In this document: positions 8,276 to 16,885 of the stretch, one piece after another
How positions within the stretch are numbered: position 1 is the stretch's first letter
How the letters are laid out: each line of letters opens with the position of its first letter
Source: Staphylococcus ratti
Lineage (GTDB): Bacteria > Bacillota > Bacilli > Staphylococcales > Staphylococcaceae
DNA: 64,000 nucleotides
Direction of reading: 5' to 3'
Assembly: GCF_020883535.1 (NCBI RefSeq)
Contig: NZ_CP086654.1
Coordinates: 248,001-312,000 of the forward strand
The notes under the pieces: generated by a model
The model's database searches: none
The model's input: the letters and a program-made list of their open reading frames with translations, nothing else
What the model was told of the DNA's origin: nothing
Made by a program: the position numbers and the translations under genes

Positions 8276-9056
8276 AAAATAGTTTACTTTCAATTATTGT
8301 GTTTTCAATGCGGCGCTTGGAAAGTTCGGTATATGCCTTATCTATATCAATACCAATGAAATTGCGATCTAATTTTTTAGATGCCACTCCAGTTGTTCCA
8401 CTACCTAAAAACGGATCTAATATTATGTCTCCTGGCTTAGTCGAAGCTTCAATGATTCTTTCTAATAAATAGAGTGGTTTTTGTGTCGGGTGCTTGCCAA
8501 ATTTTTTCTCGTTTTTAGAGGTCAGAGAACCTGTCCATACATCTTTCATTTGTTTATTATTATTGTAACTTTTCATTAAATCATAATTGAAAAAGTGCTT
8601 GCTTTTTTTGGAATTTTTTCTAGCCCATAAAATTGTTTCAGTTGAATGAGTAAAATTTCTGCAGCCTAAATTTGGAGGCGGATTGGTTTTTTGCCATGTG
8701 ATGTTGTTTAGTATTTTGTATCCTGTTTCTTCTAATGTCACACCGATGCTATAGATATTGTGTAATGTACCAGAAATCCAAATGGTACCATTGTCAGTTA
8801 GTAAATCATGACAAGCTTGTAACCAAGACTTGTTGAATTCTATTTTCTCGCTTAGGGAGAGTGATTTATCCCATTCCCCTTTATTAACACACACCATCTT
8901 TCCCCCTGAGTTCGTTATACCTCCTGAAGATAAGAAGTAAGGGGGATCAGCAAAAATCATATCTATTGTATTCTTTTCAAACAGTTTGAGTAATTTTAAA
9001 CTGTCTCCTAAATAAATGGAAGTTACTTCATCGTTAAAATATAAATATTCTTTCAA
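8274..9056 (-). CDS. dpnA: Adenine-specific DNA methyltransferase, beta class (DpnA/M2.DpnII-like)
   Basis: The catalytic motif DPPYFLSSGG lies near residue 37 and the AdoMet-binding motif DPFLGSGTTG near residue 217, so the order is IV before I, as in beta-class N6-adenine or N4-cytosine methyltransferases. KHPTQKPLYLLERII is also typical. Length is 260 residues. In DpnII systems the second methyltransferase, DpnA, modifies single-stranded and double-stranded GATC and protects incoming DNA during transformation. It follows the first methyltransferase by 9 nt in one operon. Confidence 0.88.
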   Translation of the reverse strand: MKEYLYFNDEVTSIYLGDSLKLLKLFEKNTIDMIFADPPYFLSSGGITNSGGKMVCVNKGEWDKSLSLSEKIEFNKSWLQACHDLLTDNGTIWISGTLHNIYSIGVTLEETGYKILNNITWQKTNPPPNLGCRNFTHSTETILWARKNSKKSKHFFNYDLMKSYNNNKQMKDVWTGSLTSKNEKKFGKHPTQKPLYLLERIIEASTKPGDIILDPFLGSGTTGVASKKLDRNFIGIDIDKAYTELSKRRIENTIIESKLF

Positions 9057-9065
9057 AATATCACC

Positions 9066-9875
9066 TTAATAATTTTTAATTATTAGTTCTTTTCCAGTTC
9101 TTTTCGAAGCATCTGAGTTAATGCTTCTTCGTACGTTAATTTCTTCTAGGTTGAAATCAGAATACAATTCTTGAATTAGAGCTGTATTATGATTGGTAGC
9201 CATACAATATACGCCCTTATCTGTAAGACGTTTGAATAGTTCAGCTAGGCGGACATGTTCTTCTATTTTGAAGCCTGATTTGTCATAAGAAGCAAAACTA
9301 GACGCCTTTATAGGTGCATAGGGACTGTCAAAAAAAACAAAATCTTTTTCATTTGCATCTTCAACTGCATTCTCAAAATCTCCATTCAGTATTTTTACAT
9401 TTTTTAAGAAAGAAGATATTTCAAGTATATTGGTTTCATTATAAGATAGTGCTAATTCTTTCTTATTCCAAGGAACGTTATATAAACCTTTAGAATTCAC
9501 TCTGAATAAACCATTGAAGGAATGCTTATTTAAATATATAAATAATGCGGCAGTTTCATGGTTGTAAGTTTTATTAATGATATGTTCATTATAAAGTGAA
9601 CGAAACTCCTTATACTTTTCATCATTTAAAGGGATTTTATCAAACTCATCAAGTAAATGCATAAGTTCATACGGTGAATTTTTAATAATGTTATATGCAT
9701 GGATTAAGTGTGTATTTATATCATTGATTATAGAAGGGGTATGCTGTAAGCCAAATAGCACTGCTCCTCCTCCTACGAAAGGTTCGTAATAACTTTCAAA
9801 TTTATCAGGGGTATTTTCAATTATTTTTTGAAGGAATTGTCTTTTTCCCCCTGCCCATTTAACGAACGGTTGCAT
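9066..9875 (-). CDS. dpnM: Dam-type adenine methyltransferase, alpha class (DpnM/M1.DpnII-like)
   Basis: This 269-residue protein starts MQPFVKWAGGKRQFL, the hallmark of Dam-family GATC N6-adenine methyltransferases, with YYEPFVGGGAVLF as AdoMet motif I. The catalytic motif IV, normally DPPY, reads DSPYAPI here; DNA at about 9325-9336 confirms a Ser codon. Because Asp, the following Pro and Tyr remain, activity is possible but the substitution is notable. It is the first gene of the leftward methylase operon and protects the chromosome from the neighbouring endonuclease. Confidence 0.88.
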   Translation of the reverse strand: MQPFVKWAGGKRQFLQKIIENTPDKFESYYEPFVGGGAVLFGLQHTPSIINDINTHLIHAYNIIKNSPYELMHLLDEFDKIPLNDEKYKEFRSLYNEHIINKTYNHETAALFIYLNKHSFNGLFRVNSKGLYNVPWNKKELALSYNETNILEISSFLKNVKILNGDFENAVEDANEKDFVFFDSPYAPIKASSFASYDKSGFKIEEHVRLAELFKRLTDKGVYCMATNHNTALIQELYSDFNLEEINVRRSINSDASKRTGKELIIKNY

Positions 9876-10095
9876 ATATACTCCTCTTTTCTAAACAAAC
9901 TTGCTTACTTAATGTTAGGGCAATCTTACTAAATATACAAGTAGAACTAAATTTTGTATTTATTGAAAAATAGGAAAATATGCATCCTTAACAATTGTGT
10001 TTTTCAAAAATACAACCTTCTCCAATGATGTTTCGTTACTTTTTGGGTATAATAAAAATATTATACGGAAGATTTGGAATAACGAGGTGACTAAG

Positions 10096-11586
10096 ATGCA
10101 ATTAATATTTGATCCGAGTGTGAATTTATTTTATCGGGTATTTTTAGGTTCATTCTTTGTGATTAATTTAGTGCTCGCATTTTTTATCATTTTTATGGAG
10201 CGTGACCGCCGAGAAGCTACCGCAACTTGGGCGTGGTTACTACTACTTTTTGTTGTGCCAGTCTTAGGCTTCTTTCTTTATCTGTTCTTTGGACGTGCTG
10301 TTCGAATGAAGAGCACGAAAGAGGATACAGGTGGAGAAATTGAAGATGCCCGTTCTCGAGTAATGGAACAAAAGAGGCTATTCACAAATAAGACATTTAA
10401 AACGAATAATCCGGTTGTTGAAAAGCAATCAGATTTGGTGGAAATGATGTTAACACGTGAAGCGTCATTTTTAAGTGAAAACAATCATGTACATATTTTT
10501 ACTGATGGTCACGATTTGTTTGAACGTATGAAGCAAGATTTACGAGCTGCCAAACAATACATTCATATGGAATTTTATATTATTAATTTGGATGGATTAG
10601 GGACAGAAATTCTTGAAATTTTAAAAGATAAAGCCCGGGAAGGTTTGGAGGTAAAATTACTCTATGATGCGGTGGGTTCTAAGCAACTTCGCAAAGGAAA
10701 AATGAAAGGGCTTGTTGAAGCAGGCGTTTCTATCGAAGCTTTTTTCCATGCGAAGATTATCCCGTTTGTTAATTTCCGTGTTAATAACAGAAATCACCGA
10801 AAAAATCTTATTATCGACGGGGACATTGGTTATGTCGGCGGATTCAATATTGGTGATGAATATTTAGGTTTAGATAAAAAACTTGGCTATTGGCGTGATA
10901 CGCATCTTCGTATTCAAGGGGATGGCGTGGATGCATTACAATTAGGATTTATTCATGACTGGAATTCACAAGTTTCAGAAGATAGAAAACTTGAATACGA
11001 CCAACGTTACTTTCCTAAAAATGCGCGAAAAGATGGTCATGTGGCGATGCAGCTCGGTTTGAGTGGGCCGAACAATGCATGGCATCAATTGGAATTTGCA
11101 TATATGAAAATGATTATGAATGCCAAACAGTCCATTTATATGCATACGCCTTATTTTGTACCAGAATTAGGGTTTGTTAATGCGCTTCGCATTGCGGCGA
11201 AATCAGGTGTGGAAGTTAATTTAATTGTACCGAATAAACCAGACCAACCTTTTGTGCATTGGGCAACTTTAACGACAGTTGCGCAGCTAATGTATGACGG
11301 TGTGAACGTTTATACGTATGAAAAAGGGTTTATTCATTCTAAAATGATGGTAATTGATGGAGAAGTCGCATCTGTTGGATCTGCAAATATGGATGAACGA
11401 AGCTTTAAATTAAATTTTGAGGTGAATGCGTTGATTTATAACCAAGACCTTTCTAAAAAACTTATTCAAGCATTTGAACAAGACGTTAAAAATTCTAAAA
11501 AGCTCACGCCAGAGCGTTATGAAGCACGTTCGAATTGGGTAAAATTCAAACAATCTATCGCCAAGCTCGTCTCTCCTATTTTATAA
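10096..11586 (+). CDS. cls: Cardiolipin synthase
   Basis: The enzyme joins two phosphatidylglycerol molecules into cardiolipin at the membrane. Two N-terminal helices (about residues 10-60) precede two phospholipase-D domains, each with an HxKxxxxD motif: HRKNLIIDGD and HSKMMVIDGE, followed by GSANMDERSFKLNFE. At 496 residues it has the standard length. The ATG at 10096 is chosen because GAGGTG lies 6-8 nt upstream; the frame stays open further upstream but without a ribosome binding site. A TATAAT at about 10049 may be the -10 element. Staphylococci carry two cls genes; which one this is cannot be decided here. Confidence 0.93.
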   Translation: MQLIFDPSVNLFYRVFLGSFFVINLVLAFFIIFMERDRREATATWAWLLLLFVVPVLGFFLYLFFGRAVRMKSTKEDTGGEIEDARSRVMEQKRLFTNKTFKTNNPVVEKQSDLVEMMLTREASFLSENNHVHIFTDGHDLFERMKQDLRAAKQYIHMEFYIINLDGLGTEILEILKDKAREGLEVKLLYDAVGSKQLRKGKMKGLVEAGVSIEAFFHAKIIPFVNFRVNNRNHRKNLIIDGDIGYVGGFNIGDEYLGLDKKLGYWRDTHLRIQGDGVDALQLGFIHDWNSQVSEDRKLEYDQRYFPKNARKDGHVAMQLGLSGPNNAWHQLEFAYMKMIMNAKQSIYMHTPYFVPELGFVNALRIAAKSGVEVNLIVPNKPDQPFVHWATLTTVAQLMYDGVNVYTYEKGFIHSKMMVIDGEVASVGSANMDERSFKLNFEVNALIYNQDLSKKLIQAFEQDVKNSKKLTPERYEARSNWVKFKQSIAKLVSPIL

Positions 11587-11605
11587 CTAAATTTTACTAT
11601 ATTAG

Positions 11606-11637
11606 AAAAGCTCATAACTATTCGTTAGAGCTTTTTT
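11606..11637 (+). terminator. Terminator of cls
   Basis: AAAAGCTC-A-TAAC pairs with GTTA-GAGCTTTT, with one bulged A, followed by a run of T. It begins 20 bp after the cls stop codon. Confidence 0.85.
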
Positions 11638-11786
11638 GCTTTTGATAGATAGTATATTATTTCGGTATGAATGCTTATCTATAATAATAAAACATACAGC
11701 TTTTTTATATTATCAATAATAATTTTTAAATGTCGCTTTTATTGTGGTTAAAGAGGGGAATACAGTAGTTGAAAAGGAGGCAGCTT

Positions 11787-12218
11787 ATGGAAATACTTGA
11801 TGTTAACAAAAATTATCGTATTCGCTTTGAAGATAGCATTTATATAGATAAAAATAATGAAACGAAAGCATATACCATCATTTCAAGCTCTGGAGAAGCT
11901 AAAGAAAATTGTTTAGTGGTATTGAATTATATTAAAGTTTTAGAAGGACATGCTGAAGCATTTGAACAAGAATGTATTGAAAAAGATTCTGGAATGGAAA
12001 GTTTAGAAGGTTTCCAGTCTTTTCATTTTTTAAGACCAATTAATGTGCAAGATCATTATGTGGTCATTACATTGTGGAAAGATGCACACTACTTTAATGC
12101 TTGGATTAAGTCAGAGCGTTACCAAAAAGCAGTGCAAGAAGTGATTCATTCCAATGTGGTTAATCGTTATTTAACCTACAGAATTAAGTTTTATGATCAA
12201 GCATTTAAACGACATTAG
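11787..12218 (+). CDS. ABM-domain protein related to HmoB/TRAP
   Basis: This 143-residue protein has an N-terminal extension of about 40 residues and a C-terminal antibiotic-biosynthesis-monooxygenase (dimeric ferredoxin-like) domain. The layout is that of Bacillus HmoB and staphylococcal TRAP. The ABM part, with MESLEGFQSFHFLRP and LWKDAHYFNAWIKSERY, resembles IsdG/IsdI. By a by-eye alignment the IsdG catalytic Asn and Trp correspond to N47 and W106, but the haem-ligating His position appears to be Val (near 115), so haem degradation is doubtful. The ATG at 11787 follows AAAGGAGG. It is monocistronic. A role in haem or oxidative stress is only a family-based guess. Confidence 0.75.
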   Translation: MEILDVNKNYRIRFEDSIYIDKNNETKAYTIISSSGEAKENCLVVLNYIKVLEGHAEAFEQECIEKDSGMESLEGFQSFHFLRPINVQDHYVVITLWKDAHYFNAWIKSERYQKAVQEVIHSNVVNRYLTYRIKFYDQAFKRH

Positions 12219-12350
12219 TTATGTTTCTTAAGTTTTGTGCAACTTATATTCACAGTGATAAAATTTCGTTATAAATGAGAAGTTTGAAACTGAATAAGGT
12301 GAAAAGGTATAAAAAAGATGCTGCCTCACTAAAGGATAAGAGAACAGATT

Positions 12351-12380
12351 AAGTTGAAACATTTAGCTTAATCCGTTTTT
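12351..12380 (+). terminator. Possible terminator after ABM-domain gene
   Basis: GATTAAG and CTTAATC pair across a roughly 13-nt loop and are followed by CGTTTTTC. The stem is short, and it stands about 130 bp after the stop codon. Confidence 0.45.
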
Positions 12381-12448
12381 CTATGATTTAACATATTCAT
12401 CTATCGCGCTTACTTTAAAAAGATGATGTATAGACGATTTATCAATAT

Positions 12449-12491
12449 AAAACGCCATCAAAATGTTAAAAAGGCATTTCGATGGCGTTTT
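12449..12491. terminator. Terminator of the two-component operon
   Basis: AAAACGCCATC (12449-12459) pairs with GATGGCGTTTT (12481-12491). It lies 20 bp beyond the histidine kinase stop codon and has A- and T-runs for both directions. Confidence 0.8.
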
Positions 12492-12510
12492 TTAGGAGGC
12501 ACATTTTAGA

Positions 12511-13980
12511 TTATTGTGTTTGTGTTGGTAAATGAATTTTGAAATGCGCCCCTTTTTGTGAAGGGACTAATGTTAATTCGCCTTGATGGAATTTAACTGC
12601 ATCTTTGATTATAGACAAACCGATACCATGCTCAGATTTGTCTTTTTTAGATGTGTAAGATTTTTGGATAAGTTCATCAAGTTTATATGAAGGTAGTCCT
12701 TTACCATCATCCTTGTAATCAATTTTCAAATGCGTATCGTCTAATTTGAACGCAAGATGAATGTTTGGGTTAATGGCATTATGATCTAAACTATTGTTAA
12801 TTAAGTTAAATAACATGCGTTCAAAATAAAGTTTATTGCCGTAGAATGTCATTTCTTTAGAGAAATTGAACACTGTCGTTATTTTTTCAAAACCTAGCGT
12901 CGAAATGACGCGTTCAACGGTAGATTGAATTTCGAAACTTTCTCGATGATGGGCCATTTGCTCGGTTTCGAATTTAAACTGGGCGCTTAAATTATCAATG
13001 ACTTCTCGAATATAATCTGCTTTTTCTGAAATCAGTTTAAGGTGTTGTTGATCTGTTTCTGTGGCGCCTCGAACGAGTTTAGAAAAGCCGTAAATAGATG
13101 TCAGTGGGGATTTCAAATCATGTGAAATTTGTGAAATCCATTTTGTTTTATAATATTGAATTTGATCATGGTAAAAACGGTCTTTTACAAGTTGTTTATT
13201 GAGTGTGAAAATAGCATCATCAAGTTCTTCATAAGTTTGTCGTGTCCGTTCACGGTTTTTAATACGCGCATCAGGTTGATGTAATTTTCCTTTACTTAAG
13301 TTTTGAATCCAACGCGAATAATAAAAGAGTGGTTGGGATAAGCGACGTGCAATCAACCATGAAATAATGAGGATGGAAACAATATTAGCGATAAAAATGG
13401 CTACCCAACTTAAGAAGATGGCTTGGACTTGTTTTTGCATTAAGCCGGAATCAGTTTGATCGACACCGCTATTAGCATAAAAAGTAAGGTGTCCGTTATT
13501 AATATTAAATTCATAAGGGTTAAGACCGTTAGAACGCATACTTTCAAGCAGTTTATGAACATCGATCTCTTTACCATTCACAATATTAGGATTTTCACCT
13601 TGTCTATAGATAAAAACAAAGTAATAATGCTCTGTTCCGTATTTATATTTAATGGAATGCGATTGGTACGCATTTTTAATTAATCGAGATTTGATATTGG
13701 CATGAATATCATGAGGATATACAATCTCACCGTTCAATTTCGTCACATATACATCAGCTTCGTTTTGTTTGGCTAATTCAAGAATAGGCTTTGGAACTTC
13801 CACACGTTGAGGAGAATAAGGTGGATAAAGCTCTAACTCAATATTGTCCAATTGACTGATATGTGAAGGTTTTGAAGATAAATAGACAAAAACGATAAAA
13901 CCAATAATTGCTAACGTCGTCGTAATTAAGAAATATAAAGACATGTATTTCGCAAATTTTAAGACGAAGCGTTTATTCAT
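12511..13980 (-). CDS. Sensor histidine kinase, unassigned system
   Basis: The 489-residue kinase has two membrane helices (about 13-35 and 186-210) enclosing an extracytoplasmic sensor domain of 150 residues. A HAMP-like linker follows, then the phosphorylated H-box ISHDLKSPLTSIYGF (His287), an N-box (NLINNSLDHN), DDGKGLPS and GIGLSIIKDA. The start overlaps the end of the regulator gene by 8 nt (ATGAATGAATAA), so the pair is translationally coupled. The sequence does not match the well-known S. aureus sensors I can recall (SaeS, SrrB, ArlS, GraS, HssS, WalK). No ABC transporter is adjacent, so the signal is unknown. Confidence 0.85.
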   Translation of the reverse strand: MNKRFVLKFAKYMSLYFLITTTLAIIGFIVFVYLSSKPSHISQLDNIELELYPPYSPQRVEVPKPILELAKQNEADVYVTKLNGEIVYPHDIHANIKSRLIKNAYQSHSIKYKYGTEHYYFVFIYRQGENPNIVNGKEIDVHKLLESMRSNGLNPYEFNINNGHLTFYANSGVDQTDSGLMQKQVQAIFLSWVAIFIANIVSILIISWLIARRLSQPLFYYSRWIQNLSKGKLHQPDARIKNRERTRQTYEELDDAIFTLNKQLVKDRFYHDQIQYYKTKWISQISHDLKSPLTSIYGFSKLVRGATETDQQHLKLISEKADYIREVIDNLSAQFKFETEQMAHHRESFEIQSTVERVISTLGFEKITTVFNFSKEMTFYGNKLYFERMLFNLINNSLDHNAINPNIHLAFKLDDTHLKIDYKDDGKGLPSYKLDELIQKSYTSKKDKSEHGIGLSIIKDAVKFHQGELTLVPSQKGAHFKIHLPTQTQ

Positions 13981-14650
13981 TCATTTGCCCTCTATAAATG
14001 TAACCTTTACCTCGTGCAGTTTGGATAAGCTGTGGTGTATTAGGCGTCAATTCTACTTTTTTACGTAATGTACGAATATGCACCATTAATGTATTATCAT
14101 CGACACCTGTTTCATAGCCCCAAACTTGAGCATACAATTGCTCCTTACTTAGTATGCGGTTAGGGTTGCTAATGAAATATTCAAGTAAGTCATACTCACG
14201 AGCAGTTAGATTAGTTGGTTCATCTTGAACCCATACTTCAGCGGTATGGAAATTAACTTTAAGATGTTTGAATTGATATAAGTGATTACGTTTAGGTTTA
14301 AGATGGATTTTCACACGATAAGCAAGCTCCATCGGATCAAAAGGCTTTTTAATGTAATCTACAGCCCCTTCTTCAAAGCCACGATATACGTCATAACTTG
14401 TATCTTTAGCAGTAGCAATAAGCACTTTTGTTTGTGTTAAGTCTACTTCGTTAAGTAATTCATAACCACTTTCAGAATGTAAGTTTAAGTCCAGTAAAAT
14501 CACATCATATGTATGAGATTGTAAATATTTGAGCGCTTCACTAAATGTGCTTGCGCAATCTGCCTCACCAATATGTTGAGATGTGAGGGATAAGTGGATT
14601 AATTCTTGAATATCTTTATCATCTTCAATAATTAGTATTTTATTATTCAT
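13973..14650 (-). CDS. OmpR-family response regulator, unassigned system
   Basis: The 225-residue regulator has a receiver domain with the acidic pair D10-D11, the phosphoacceptor D54 (DVILLDLNL) and the invariant Lys in KKPFDP. A winged-helix DNA-binding domain follows (LTAREYDLLEYF, VWGYETGVDDNTLMVHIRTLRKK). The ATG at 14650 is preferred over one at 14692 because AGAGGTG lies 7 nt upstream and the product then starts MNNKILIIEDD. It is the first gene of the leftward two-gene operon. Target genes are unknown; the divergent NiCoT transporter gene starts 222 bp away and is a candidate. Confidence 0.88.
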   Translation of the reverse strand: MNNKILIIEDDKDIQELIHLSLTSQHIGEADCASTFSEALKYLQSHTYDVILLDLNLHSESGYELLNEVDLTQTKVLIATAKDTSYDVYRGFEEGAVDYIKKPFDPMELAYRVKIHLKPKRNHLYQFKHLKVNFHTAEVWVQDEPTNLTAREYDLLEYFISNPNRILSKEQLYAQVWGYETGVDDNTLMVHIRTLRKKVELTPNTPQLIQTARGKGYIYRGQMNE

Positions 14651-14872
14651 ATTTAGGCACCTCTTCTTTCTCTGTATCTTTATATCACTCATTTAAGCAT
14701 ATTTTTTTCTATTAAGGTAGGTATAAATCGGTTTATAAATCGTTTAATTATGTTAATTGTTATGAAATTTCGAATATTTATGTTTGTTTAAAAATAATTA
14801 TCGCTTTTTTACTTTAATTTATCAACGTATGGGTGTATTATTTTATTATTCTAAAATAGTAATGGTGATTTT

Positions 14873-15877
14873 ATGGAAATTAAACAAAAAATGAAACATT
14901 CAGTAGGCTACTTCGGTATCGTAGGCTTATTACATATTATTGGGATAAGCTTTTTATTTTTAGGCGGGTGGCACCATCCTGTGTTATTAGGCATGGGTGT
15001 AATCGCTTATACTTTAGGGCTACGTCATGCTTTTGACGCAGATCATATTGCAGCGATTGACAATACGGTGCGAAAGTTATTAGAACAACGCGAAAACCCA
15101 ACTGGTGTCGGTTTTTATTTTTCTTTGGGTCATTCGTCCGTCGTGTTTTTAATGGCGGTATTATTAGGGATTGCCGTAAATTGGGCTAAAGCACATTTAC
15201 CTACATTTCAAGATACCGGTGGACTTATCGGCACATTAGTTTCCGGATTTTTTCTTATTTTGATTGGAATCCTAAATTTAATTATTTTAATCCAACTCAT
15301 AAAGTTATTTAAAAAGGTAAGAAGTGAACACATTACGTCATTGGAACTGAATGCGTTACTGGATTCTAGAGGATTCATAATACGCTTTATACGTCCGCTT
15401 TTCAAGTTTATTACTAAAAGTTGGCACGTATATCCATTAGGCTTTTTATTTGGTTTAGGATTCGATACAGCAAGTGAGGTTTCGCTCCTCGCGCTCTCAG
15501 CAGGTGCAGCACAACAAACTTTACCGTTGATAGGAATAGTAGCGCTACCGATTTTGTTTGCGTCAGGTATGAGTTTGTTAGATACGTTAGATGGTGTAGT
15601 GATGACTAAAGCGTATCATTGGGCGTTTGAGACACCAATTAGGAAAATTTATTACAATATTACGATTACTTCTGTCTCAGTAATCGCAGCATTATTTATT
15701 GGTGTGTTGGAAATTCTTCAACTAATTGGAGAAAAGTAGAATTGGTCTTCAGGATTAGGAGGATGGATTACACAGCTGGATATAGGTTGGTTAGGATATG
15801 GTTTAGTCATTATATTTGTTTTGGCATGGTTAATCTCCTTAATCATTTGGAAAGTGTTTAAAATGGAAAGCCATTAA
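14873..15877 (+). pseudogene. NiCoT nickel/cobalt transporter interrupted by in-frame TAG
   Basis: The first 288 codons (14873-15736) encode a high-affinity nickel/cobalt permease: the signature RHAFDADHIAAIDN (HX4DH), LGHSSVVF and LGFDTASEVSLLALS are all present. The frame is stopped by TAG at 15737-15739. Reading on in the same frame gives 45 more codons (NWSSGLGGW..., then IIFVLAWLISLIIWKVFKMESH) that form the expected last membrane helix and basic tail of NiCoT proteins, ending at TAA 15875-15877. The intact gene would encode about 334 residues, the usual family length. The product therefore lacks its final helix and is probably impaired. Staphylococcal NixA supplies nickel to urease. Confidence 0.88.
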
Positions 15878-16003
15878 TGGATGCAAAATGTATGAATAAA
15901 AGGATTATTTTTAGTTAAGATATATTGTCTTTAAAGGAGGGGTATGAATAAGAGGCATATTTTAGATTACCAATATTAGAGTGCTTAAATGTAGTGCTGA
16001 TGC

Positions 16004-16009
16004 TATACT
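16004..16009 (+). promoter_or_regulatory. Candidate -10 element of the Fst toxin RNA
   Basis: TATACT lies about 57 bp before the toxin start. The -35 element 17 bp upstream (GTGCTT) is weak. The leader downstream can fold so that CCTATCTCT pairs with AGAGAGG next to the toxin ribosome binding site, as in the 5' stem of the enterococcal par toxin RNA. Confidence 0.5.
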
Positions 16010-16065
16010 GTAATCGTCGCCTATCTCTCAGGCGTCAAATTGACGTAGAGAGGAGGTGTTCATCT

Positions 16066-16167
16066 ATGTTAGAAATCCTTGTTCACATCACGGCCACCAT
16101 CATCAGTGGTTGTATTGTTGCGTTATTTACGCACTGGCTACGTACGCGTGACAATAAGAAAAAATAG
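16066..16167 (+). CDS. Fst/PepA1-family type I toxin
   Basis: This 33-residue peptide, MLEILVHITATIISG followed by CIVALFTHWLRTRDNKKK, has the Fst-family pattern: a short start, one membrane helix with a central ISGC, then a conserved Trp-Leu-Arg and a charged tail. Enterococcal Fst and S. aureus PepA1 are toxic membrane peptides whose mRNAs are silenced by small antisense RNAs. A strong AGGAGGTG lies 7 nt upstream of the ATG. The gene is followed by a shared terminator and a convergent antitoxin RNA. Confidence 0.9.
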   Translation: MLEILVHITATIISGCIVALFTHWLRTRDNKKK

Positions 16168-16185
16168 GCGACTTTAGCTAGCACC

Positions 16186-16247
16186 CAAAAATCCCCTCAC
16201 TATGGCAGTAGTGAGGGGATTGGTGTTTCTATGTTAGAATCCTTGTT
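16186..16247 (-). ncRNA. Predicted antitoxin RNA of the Fst locus (RNA II-like)
   Basis: On the minus strand TTGCAT (16283-16278), an 18-bp spacer and TATACT (16259-16254) form a promoter directing a short RNA that ends at the same hairpin as the toxin mRNA, with TTTTT following on this strand. Its 5' part (16247-16229) is complementary to a second copy of the toxin start region: CTATGTTAGAATCCTTGTT here versus CTATGTTAGAAATCCTTGTT at 16064-16083. It can thus pair both at the terminator and with the toxin initiation codon, as described for the par locus. The ends are predicted. Confidence 0.75.
16190..16221. terminator. Shared bidirectional terminator of toxin and antitoxin RNAs
   Basis: AATCCCCTCACTA (16190-16202) and TAGTGAGGGGATT (16209-16221) form a perfect 13-bp stem around TGGCAG. 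The T-run is better on the minus strand. Confidence 0.9.
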
Positions 16248-16354
16248 GGCTAAAGTATAACACTAAATATATGATAAATGCAAAGTGAGTGACTAGGAAA
16301 ACGCAGCATTGGGCGCAAACGTATTCTAATCGTATCTGAAAAACAATCTAAATT

Positions 16355-16615
16355 TTAAAATTTAAGAAAAGTGTATGGGGCAGGCGTGCCACCATTTCGA
16401 ATAATGTTTGTATTAAGTAAATCTATTAAAGTGTTAAGTCGATTGTAAAATAACGTTTCAGAGGTGTGCTGCATTTTCATATCTAGAATATCGCGCACTT
16501 CTTTTGGACTTGTTCCAAGTAATGTAGCAAGGCCTTCTAAGCTCAAATGTGAATCTTCATAGTGTGCGTATAATTCCGCCCGAGTAGTTTGACGTTGTGT
16601 GTCAGTCAGTGACAT
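16355..16615 (-). CDS. DUF2316-family protein
   Basis: The 86-residue protein starts MSLTDTQRQTTRAELYAHYE and contains a helix-turn-helix-like stretch, LEGLATLLGTSPKEVRDILDM, before a C-terminal part ending NGGTPAPYTFLKF. This matches the small cytosolic DUF2316 proteins found in staphylococci and lactobacilli, whose function is unknown. The ATG at 16615 follows AAGAAGGTC; the frame is open upstream but without a ribosome binding site. A role as a small DNA-binding regulator is suggested only by the helix-turn-helix pattern. Confidence 0.75.
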   Translation of the reverse strand: MSLTDTQRQTTRAELYAHYEDSHLSLEGLATLLGTSPKEVRDILDMKMQHTSETLFYNRLNTLIDLLNTNIIRNGGTPAPYTFLKF

Positions 16616-16721
16616 TTTGAGACCTTCTTTCTTTATTCTATGGTGTTTAAATGTATGGAATAGTCTAATCATAAGTAGAGAAAGAGCAGTTGTCAATTAG
16701 GGAAATAGCTTGTTTTAGACG

Positions 16722-16778
16722 GCGCGCATCTCTAAGGTAAGTGTGAAGGAAGACTACCTTAAGAGTGTGCGCTATTTT
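16722..16778. repeat. Long imperfect hairpin with T-run
   Basis: GCGCGCATCTCTAAGGTA and TACCTTAAGAGTGTGCGC form an imperfect stem of about 18 bp, followed on the plus strand by TATTTTT. It stands upstream of the next rightward gene and could be a terminator or leader attenuator. Confidence 0.5.
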
Positions 16779-16885
16779 TCATAATTTGAAAGTCTAGCAG
16801 TGTAATATATAAAGTTTTTGGATTTTTCACATAATTAACGGGTATATAAAGAGGTAATAAGGGTGTATCGAAAGGTGGTGAAGCG

